A stretch of 45,868 nucleotides of DNA from Clostridium frigoris (GTDB taxonomy: Bacteria > Bacillota > Clostridia > Clostridiales > Clostridiaceae), in NCBI RefSeq assembly GCF_018861865.1, contig NZ_JAHLDV010000030.1, positions 1 to 45,868 on the forward strand, given 5' to 3'. The translations under genes and the position numbers were made by a program. Shown piece after piece: positions 41,801 to 45,868 of the stretch; the stretch's first letter is position 1, and each line of letters opens with the position of its first letter. The notes beneath the pieces are model-generated. The model was not told the origin of the DNA, did not search any database, and was given only the letters and a program-made list of their open reading frames with translations.

Positions 41801-44466
41801 CATATGATCAGCCGCTACAAGCTGATATTAAGGATTTAGTAGGTGGAAGTCACTTAAGAGAAAAGGAAAACAAACCCGGTGGACTATTTATACTTAATAA
41901 GGCTAATATTATAGACGAAGATATAGAGCTATTAATAGCTATAGCTAGGTTGGTTATAGATTCATGTAAGGGAATGTTAGTATCTCAAATTCAAAATAAT
42001 AATAAGAGATTAGAGAAGGTACCATTACTTCAAACTTTGAAAAATGAATTCACGGTTAAGGATCATAAGTTTAATATGAAGCCATTAGAGCATTTTAATG
42101 GACTCGGAGGCTTTGATGTAGAAGGTGAAAATTATACCATTCTACTTAAAGACTTTAATAATACCCCAGCACCATGGATAAATGTAATTTCAAACGGTAA
42201 TTTTGGGTTTCATATATCAGAATCTGGATCAGCTTATACTTGGAATAGTAATAGTCGGGAAAATAAAATTACTACTTGGTCCAATGATTGGGTAAGTGAT
42301 GAATGCTCAGAAGCTATATATTTGAGAGATGACAACGATGGAAATATATGGAGTATTACACCTAAACCTATAAGGGATGGTGGAGAATACTTAATAGAAC
42401 ATGGTTTTGGGTATTCGAACTTCAAACATGAGGTCTTTGGAATTATGGGTGAAGTAACAATGTTTGTTCCCATGGAGCATAATGTTAAGTTATGCAAGAT
42501 AAAACTAAAGAATAATAGTGATATAGCTAGAGATATAAGTATAACTTATTATGCCGAACTTGTTATGGGCGTAGTAGCTCAGCATACTGCTCAGCATATA
42601 GTTACTTATATTAATGAAGAAGAAGAATATATGTATGCAACAAATTGTTATAATCAGCATTTCGGTAAATTAAAGTCTTATTTAAAGCTATTTGGAGGTG
42701 CTGAGCAAAGCTTTACTGGGGACAGAAGTGAGTTTTTAGGAAGAGGTGGAAGTGCTCAAAATCCAGAGGTTCTAAAAAGAATAAGACTTTCGAACAATGT
42801 TGGAGCGGGCCTAGACCCATGCCTCGCAGTTACTTCGAAAATTCATTTAGAGCCTAATATGGAAATAGAATTAATAGCAATGCTAGGTGAAAATGAGAAT
42901 TTAGATAATATTTCAAAAGTCGCAAAGGAATTTGAAGATTTTAAAAAAGTGGATACTGAACTAGAAAATGTTAAAAAATATTGGAACAGGATACTTCATA
43001 CAATTCAGGTTAAGACACCAGATAAGAGCATGGATTTAATGCTTAATGGATGGTTAATGTACCAAACTATAGTATGTAGATTATGGGCAAGAACTGCTTT
43101 TTATCAATCTGGTGGAGCATATGGATTTAGAGATCAACTCCAGGATGTTATGTCACTAAGCATGATTGAACCAAGCATGACAAGAAAACAAATTTTGTAT
43201 AGTGCTTCAAGGCAATTTGTTGAAGGAGATGTACAACATTGGTGGCACCCGGTTGTAGATAGTGGAATAAGAACAAGATTTTCCGATGATTTATTATGGT
43301 TGCCTTATGTCACTATGGATTATATAAAAAATACAGGTGATTTTGATATTCTTAATGAACAAGCGGAATATTTAATGGATACACCACTTGCAGAAGGCGA
43401 AGATGAAAGATATAACATTTCAGGAAGGGCAGATTTTACAGGTAGTATATATGAACATTGTATAAAAGCTATAGAAAAAGCCCTTAAATTTGGACCTCAC
43501 AATATCCCTCTTATGGGAAGTGGAGATTGGAACGATGGAATGAGTACTGTGGGTAATAAGGGAAAAGGTGAAAGTGTGTGGCTAGGTTGGTTCTTATATG
43601 ATATATTAGAAGATTTTTCAAAGGCTTGCACATATGAAAATGATGATGAAAAACTTAAGAAATACAAAGATATGCAAGAGTATATAAGAACAAATCTAGA
43701 AGAAAATGCATGGGATGGCAATTGGTATAGAAGAGCATATTTTGATGATGGAACGCCACTTGGTTCATCGCAAAATGAAGAATGCAAGATAGATTCTTTA
43801 TCTCAGTCCTGGGCAGTAATATCTGGTGCCGCAGATAAAGAAAGAGCGACAGAAGCTATGAAGTCATTAGAACGTTATTTAATAAAAGAAGATAATGGAA
43901 TGATACTACTATTGACTCCACCTTTTAGTAAATCTTCTTTGGAGCCCGGTTATATTAAAGGGTATGTTCCTGGAGTTAGAGAAAATGGTGGGCAATATAC
44001 ACATGCTGCGACTTGGGTAATCCTTGCTTTTGCTAAACTCTATAAGGCTGATACAGCAGTAAAACTTTATAACATGATAAATCCTATAAATCATACAAAA
44101 ACTCTGCAAGAATGTGAGAGATTCAAAACAGAGCCATATGTAATGACTGCTGATGTATATGGAAAGGAACCTCATGTAGGAAGGGGAGGCTGGAGTTGGT
44201 ATACTGGAACTTCAGGATGGATGTATAGAACCGGAATAGAAGCTATTTTAGGTCTTAAATTAAAGGAGGGAAAAGGATTTACTATTAAGCCTTGCGTTCC
44301 AGAGGAATGGCTAAATTATGAGATTATTTATAAAAAGGATAATTATGAATATGTAATTGAGGTTAAACGTATTGGAGACAAAGGAACATGGCTTGATGGT
44401 AAGTTATGTTGTGATGGGTTTGTTCCATTTATTGATGGGATCCATAAAGTTGAGGTTATAATTTAA
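35836..44466 (+). CDS. Cyclic beta-1,2-glucan synthase-like protein (GT84 + GH94 type)
   Basis: 2876 residues from the ATG at 35836. The GTG at 35827 in frame is part of the ribosome site GGGGTG. Domain order as in NdvB/Cgs: N-terminal membrane anchor, cytoplasmic helical part, two membrane segments (about 428-480), a glycosyltransferase with TLDADTK (DxD, about 640) and HRWTRGDWQLLRW (QxxRW, about 790), more membrane helices (830-990), a glucoamylase-like domain (about 1000-1570, ending HHEGMSLMALDN), two beta-sandwich/phosphorylase units, and a GH94 (alpha/alpha)6 domain with GSGDWNDGM near 2560. Bacterial cyclic glucan synthases start, extend, trim and cyclise beta-1,2-glucan. In clostridia the product is not known. 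Single gene with its own terminator. Confidence 0.88.
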   Translation: MPYVILGAIVTISILIYIVVRKNLNHYEEENLLKDIPTINVNREELEKHAFEIARHYSDVKNTNCKKKLISNLDGSYAKILQGYEKIDKEGKNKKEVLPAAEWLLDNLYLVEKEYKSIKYNMPQTYYKDLPVIYKGVMKGYPRVYHIAIEIVSHTDGRMDEHVIEDFIRAYQKNAQLTSGELWAIPIMLRIALIQNISKITEKIVKAEEDKKEAEVVAERLINAFNEDKIILELSLLNRQKTVFTSHFTERLLKLLRDNGIDSKEVYDFINERLGEKDTSSEKIIVLEHQIEANFEISMANSINSIRVIEGLNWKKYFENLSPVEIILREDPAHIYKEMDFKSRDKYRHEIEKLSKHTKLAESYIAKKAIECCYDSEMPENNTYKKHVGYYLIDDGIGDLKKKIAYKNTGIEKFINIKNKNIDNVYISTICVVTLLIAGLIIASSLLNDNDKDLWRYILAVFVILVPCSEITISILNWSISLLCTTSFIPKMDFEEGIPEKYSTVVVIPTLLNNTSRVVELIKDLEIYYLANSQSNLFFALLGDFKDSDTEDEASDKAIVDAGFFEIEKLNKKYCTPDKKIFFFFNRRRQYNEKENKWIGFERKRGKLMEFNEFLRGKQNTSYNVISSKAEDLRMVKYVITLDADTKLPRDSAKKLIGAMAHPLNNAVIDNDKKRVSRGYGLMQPRIGVSILSANKTIFSKIFSGETGIDIYTTAVSDVYQDLFGEGIFTGKGIYNVDVFNYMLKDEIPENTVLSHDLLEGSYVRTALVTDVEFIDGYPSYYNASSKRLHRWTRGDWQLLRWLKKSSPLSKISKWKIFDNLRRSLLAPSVIILLILALGGVLPDSTDKWVIAAFVAILAPILFDVSEAVVSPVLGVSLSGKIENSKMAIEQVFLIFCFIPYQAYMMVDAIIRTLYRVLVSKKNLLEWQSAADVEVKVGKKLKDYIEAMWASSAISVLILIVSFNASISIGLLSIPSCVIWILSPVIAYVISRDSESESFEISIEEKNYLRKLSRKTWAYFEDFVNDESNWLGPDNYQEDPPNGVAHRTSPTNMGMELTSNLVAYDLGYVGIIKVTSRIDKIMTSMEGMDMYRGHFYNWYDTKTKAPLFPRYVSTVDSGNLVGYLWVVEEALDEYLRDSVFKPAQVKGLEDTMRLASQEVGVSKDVKNLYQGILNKIASDTIDFNCWKTILRDLSNKLVEVGKNEYCMESYWNKKLKDDVGGYLEEISELFPWFDYAFEKDSDLELTKSMRDLLEGATIISIPEKINNILNILDDKLKNDKSLWALKDLLQQTKEKTQFVISKIEGLKERLNSMADATDFKMLYDEERELFRIGYDVENDNLGKSYYDLLASESRQASFVAIAKGDVPKKHWFKLGRAMSTMGKSKGLVSWSGTMFEYMMPLLIMKNYPGTMLDETYNAVIGAQKEYCSERGVPFGISESAFYKFDINSNYQYKAFGVAGVGLKSGLENELVISPYSTVMALQIDFRGAYDNLKRLTNEGLEGNYGFYEAIDYTKNRMSKDDPKAIIKCFMIHHEGMSLMALDNVLLNNILQKRFHALPRVKATELLLQEKVSKRVVYDRERKFKVVDTSVGKQKIIVRKYTTAKTETPETHLISNGNYSLMISNSGSGYALRDKTMIYRWKEDVTKDNTGMFVYIKDFDENEFFSAAYEPCKKASDSYEVTFALDKAEFARSDKNIATRMEITVATEDDSEVRRLSITNKSTKSKILEITSYFEVTLAHYDADIVHPAFGNLFVKTEYVDNPSCIIATRRPRSKGEKQPWLMQTVATQGNVIGIIQYETSRANFIGRGENTIEPIAMRVDSVLSNTVGAVLDPIVSIRRKVKIKPGETCIIAFTTSIANTKEEVISLAKKYSEFHNINRVFELAWSQTQVDMKYLGIKSTQANLYQVIASKILFLNSTFRQREKYIKNVKKGQFTLWGYGISGDLPIILLIVRASKDKDLVRQLIDAHEYLSLKGLKVDLVIINLQTTSYDQPLQADIKDLVGGSHLREKENKPGGLFILNKANIIDEDIELLIAIARLVIDSCKGMLVSQIQNNNKRLEKVPLLQTLKNEFTVKDHKFNMKPLEHFNGLGGFDVEGENYTILLKDFNNTPAPWINVISNGNFGFHISESGSAYTWNSNSRENKITTWSNDWVSDECSEAIYLRDDNDGNIWSITPKPIRDGGEYLIEHGFGYSNFKHEVFGIMGEVTMFVPMEHNVKLCKIKLKNNSDIARDISITYYAELVMGVVAQHTAQHIVTYINEEEEYMYATNCYNQHFGKLKSYLKLFGGAEQSFTGDRSEFLGRGGSAQNPEVLKRIRLSNNVGAGLDPCLAVTSKIHLEPNMEIELIAMLGENENLDNISKVAKEFEDFKKVDTELENVKKYWNRILHTIQVKTPDKSMDLMLNGWLMYQTIVCRLWARTAFYQSGGAYGFRDQLQDVMSLSMIEPSMTRKQILYSASRQFVEGDVQHWWHPVVDSGIRTRFSDDLLWLPYVTMDYIKNTGDFDILNEQAEYLMDTPLAEGEDERYNISGRADFTGSIYEHCIKAIEKALKFGPHNIPLMGSGDWNDGMSTVGNKGKGESVWLGWFLYDILEDFSKACTYENDDEKLKKYKDMQEYIRTNLEENAWDGNWYRRAYFDDGTPLGSSQNEECKIDSLSQSWAVISGAADKERATEAMKSLERYLIKEDNGMILLLTPPFSKSSLEPGYIKGYVPGVRENGGQYTHAATWVILAFAKLYKADTAVKLYNMINPINHTKTLQECERFKTEPYVMTADVYGKEPHVGRGGWSWYTGTSGWMYRTGIEAILGLKLKEGKGFTIKPCVPEEWLNYEIIYKKDNYEYVIEVKRIGDKGTWLDGKLCCDGFVPFIDGIHKVEVII

Positions 44467-44467
44467 A

Positions 44468-44505
44468 AAAACAGATGACTTCTAAAACGAAGTCATCTGT
44501 TTTAA
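44468..44505 (+). terminator. Intrinsic terminator after the glucan synthase-like gene
   Basis: Perfect 15-bp stem AAAACAGATGACTTC (44468-44482) / GAAGTCATCTGTTTT (44489-44503), six-base loop. A-run and T-run make it usable from both strands. Confidence 0.92.
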
Positions 44506-44568
44506 TATTTTATAGATTTAAAAAGTTAAAAGTTTTTATGAAGATGATAGTCTTTTTTATAAAAGAAA

Positions 44569-44772
44569 TTAGTATTCTTCATCAAAAAGTTCTTCTCCAC
44601 CATAGTAGGTATAATCAAATTCCACATTAGATATATTCATAGCAACTATCGGGTCAGTTACTGGGTCTGGAAGCATAGTAGAATCTGTTTCGGAATAAGA
44701 CCTTATATCTGATGGTTCCTGATCATAAAAATCTCTTTGGTGTGGTGCATATTCTCTTATTTGATCTTTCAT
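44569..44772 (-). CDS. Small acidic hypothetical protein
   Basis: 67 residues, strongly acidic and tyrosine-rich, no signal or membrane segment. Pro/Asp motif LPDPVTDPIVAMNIS near 34 and acidic tail GGEELFDEEY. The ribosome site AAAGGGAGG seven bases before the ATG is nearly ideal, which is the main evidence that it is a real gene. I recognise no family. It stands alone between the glucan synthase terminator and the divergent desulfoferrodoxin gene. Confidence 0.7.
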   Translation of the reverse strand: MKDQIREYAPHQRDFYDQEPSDIRSYSETDSTMLPDPVTDPIVAMNISNVEFDYTYYGGEELFDEEY

Positions 44773-44910
44773 TTTCGTACCTCCCTTTATTTATATAGTA
44801 GGAATATATATTTATATTATATATTGATGTTATATAGTGTTCCACATATGAGAAAAAAAATGAAGGTAATATTAGGAACATTATTTATAAAATAACTGCA
44901 TATAATAGAT

Positions 44911-44939
44911 TTGATTAGGAGAAAATAAAATTGTATAAA
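44911..44939 (+). promoter_or_regulatory. Probable promoter of desulfoferrodoxin
   Basis: TTGATT (44911-44916), 17 bases, TATAAA (44934-44939). Start near 44946 gives a 110-base leader. Confidence 0.5.
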
Positions 44940-45056
44940 AAAGAGGAAATTATAAAAGAATGTAGAATATATATAATGACTATCAATAAATAACCGTTAT
45001 GAATAAACAAGCATAATTGGCAGTTGTTGATTTCTAAATTTAAAGGAGGAATAATA

Positions 45057-45431
45057 ATGACTGAATTAAGACAAATTTATAAATGTGAAATATGTGGTAA
45101 TATAGTTGAGGTAGTTCATAATGCTGGAGGTACTTTAGTCTGCTGTGGACAAAATATGATTCTTCAAGCAGAAAACACTACAGATGCAGCAGTTGAAAAA
45201 CATGTTCCTGTATCTGAAAAAATAGAGGGTGGAATTAAAGTTAAGGTTGGAGCAGTAGAACATCCATCACTTGAAGAACATCATATTGAATTTATTGAAG
45301 TACACACAGAAAACAAGGTATATAGAAAATTTTTAAAACCAGGTGAAAAACCAGAAGCTGAATTTAAATTAGAAGAAGAAGTGTTATTCATACGAGAATA
45401 TTGCAATTTACATGGTCTTTGGAAAGCATAA
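45057..45431 (+). CDS. dfx: Desulfoferrodoxin (superoxide reductase)
   Basis: Reduces superoxide to peroxide in anaerobes. 124 residues from the ATG at 45057, preceded by AAAGGAGG. The frame opens earlier at 45024 without a ribosome site. N-terminal desulforedoxin-like domain with Cys10, Cys13, Cys29 and Cys30 (CEIC...CC) for Fe(SCys)4. The C-terminal active-site domain has His49 in EKHVPV, the HPSLEEHHIEFIEV histidines near 70-76 and the YCNLHGLW Cys/His pair at the end for Fe(His)4Cys. Thus the two-iron form with both centres intact. Single gene, as a stress-defence gene in an oxygen-sensitive host. Confidence 0.95.
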   Translation: MTELRQIYKCEICGNIVEVVHNAGGTLVCCGQNMILQAENTTDAAVEKHVPVSEKIEGGIKVKVGAVEHPSLEEHHIEFIEVHTENKVYRKFLKPGEKPEAEFKLEEEVLFIREYCNLHGLWKA

Positions 45432-45437
45432 AATTGC

Positions 45438-45470
45438 ATTCTATTGACAATTTAATAGAATAAGTATAAT
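45438..45470 (+). promoter_or_regulatory. Promoter with overlapping palindrome before the T-box
   Basis: TTGACA (45444-45449), 15-base spacer, TATAAT (45465-45470). An 8-bp inverted repeat ATTCTATT (45438-45445) / AATAGAAT (45454-45461) spans the -35 and could be an operator. A second TATAAT at 45497-45502 lies nearer the T-box start but lacks a -35. Confidence 0.55.
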
Positions 45471-45508
45471 GTTATTTAAAGAGATTTAAAATATATTATA
45501 ATGTTATA

Positions 45509-45762
45509 GTCGTTGATGAGAAGCAAGTAAATTTAAAAACAAATTTTTAGAGAGTCGTAGAGGGTGTGATTACGATAATTATGTTTAAATTGAATGGGTC
45601 TCTAAGATTCAGGATGAAGTATAGTAGTCCTTGACGTAAGCCTTACGTTATAGAGGTAGGATATCATTAGTGTATCTGTTTGAGTAGAAGCCTTAACATA
45701 GTTTCTAAGTATTAGGTGGTACCGTGTATATTCGCCCTATGGATTTATCCATAGGGCTTTTT
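45509..45762 (+). ncRNA. T-box leader (tRNA-sensing riboswitch)
   Basis: Stem I base CGTTGATGA (45511-45519) pairs with TCCTTGACG (45628-45636). Specifier-loop AAGTAA is on the 5' side, and the distal AGAGAGTCG and GGGTGTGA blocks are at 45549-45569. The T-box sequence TAGGTGGTACCGTG is at 45713-45726 and a terminator follows. TGGT in the T-box pairs with a tRNA end ACCA, so the discriminator base is A. The specifier region GAAGTATAGTAG (45616-45627) offers GUA (Val) twice, at 45619 and 45624, or UAU (Tyr); I lean to Val with low confidence. The controlled gene lies outside the window. Confidence 0.93.
45734..45762 (+). terminator. T-box terminator
   Basis: 11-bp stem GCCCTATGGAT (45734-45744) / ATCCATAGGGC (45747-45757) and TTTTT. 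It competes with the antiterminator that includes the T-box sequence. Confidence 0.93.
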
Positions 45763-45868
45763 GTACGTCCAGCATGTTAGCTGAGCCGATAGGCTGAAAG
45801 AAGCCTATGTCGCCTAACCAACGGGAAGACAACCTGAGAGCAAGGGATTTACTGGCAACGGTAGGGTC
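45763..45868 (+). mobile_element. 5' end of a group II intron (partial), probable
   Basis: Immediately after the T run the sequence changes to moderately GC-rich structured RNA: GTACGTCCAGCATG, then hairpin ATAGGCT/AGCCTAT (45789-45808), CGCCTAACC, ACGGGAAGACAACCTG and TACTGGCAACGG. The opening resembles the GUGYGnCC(A/G)GCA start and domain I layout of bacterial group II introns, though the second codon-like unit reads GTACG, not GTGCG. Class C introns insert just after terminator hairpins, which is exactly the position here. The element is cut by the window end, so no reverse transcriptase gene is visible. Confidence 0.6.

Noticed and set aside
1-45868. CRISPR arrays, tRNA or rRNA genes
   Set aside because: Read for regular spaced repeats and cloverleaf or rRNA signatures; none seen.

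Overview
The window is AT-rich, with strong AAGGAGG-type ribosome sites, many TTG/GTG starts, intrinsic terminators after most units and gene families typical of Firmicutes. It reads as chromosome of an anaerobic Clostridium-type bacterium (desulfoferrodoxin, DUF421/DUF4363 pair, DUF3231 protein, T-box, lysine riboswitch). The species cannot be set from the sequence alone.

Layout. 1-8.0 kb: amino acid and peptide metabolism, with an AGCS sodium:amino-acid symporter, signal peptidase I, an OPT-family oligopeptide transporter translationally overlapped by a PqqD-like protein, a PepV-type dipeptidase and an L-Ala-D/L-Glu epimerase. The last four suggest peptide uptake and murein dipeptide salvage. 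8.1-11.5 kb: HelD-type helicase, converging on a DUF421-DUF4363 membrane pair. 11.6-12.0 kb: a structured RNA that I read as 6S RNA, with its own promoter and terminator. 12.0-15.4 kb: a three-gene unit of a 23-residue-repeat protein, a MoxR-like AAA+ ATPase and a DUF2201/VWA-like protein with an HExxH site. 15.4-17.6 kb: a cysteine-rich protein, truA, then a 700-base non-coding stretch with long inverted repeats.

17.6-21.9 kb: a MarR regulator and a heterodimeric ABC exporter behind a consensus promoter and a large inverted-repeat operator. 22.1-27.7 kb: signalling genes, with a PAS-histidine kinase, a CheB-CheR-PAS fusion sharing the same coiled-coil/PAS module, and a duplicated DUF3231 protein. 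27.7-32.6 kb: asparagine synthetase (minus strand) and, divergently, a lysine-riboswitch-controlled lysC-lysA operon. lysC carries a clear internal start for a beta subunit. 32.7-35.7 kb: small membrane protein, CDF metal exporter, M18 aminopeptidase. 35.8-44.5 kb: one 2876-residue cyclic-glucan-synthase-like protein (GT84 plus GH94 type). 44.5-45.9 kb: small acidic protein, desulfoferrodoxin, a T-box leader, and directly after the T-box terminator what looks like the 5' end of a group II intron cut by the window edge.

The best candidates for new biology are the repeat protein/AAA+/VWA unit, the kinase and CheB-CheR pair sharing one module, the OPT-PqqD pair, the inverted-repeat element after truA, the orphan leader RNA before pepV, and the intron placed behind a T-box terminator. 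All function calls come from reading motifs; no database search was run.
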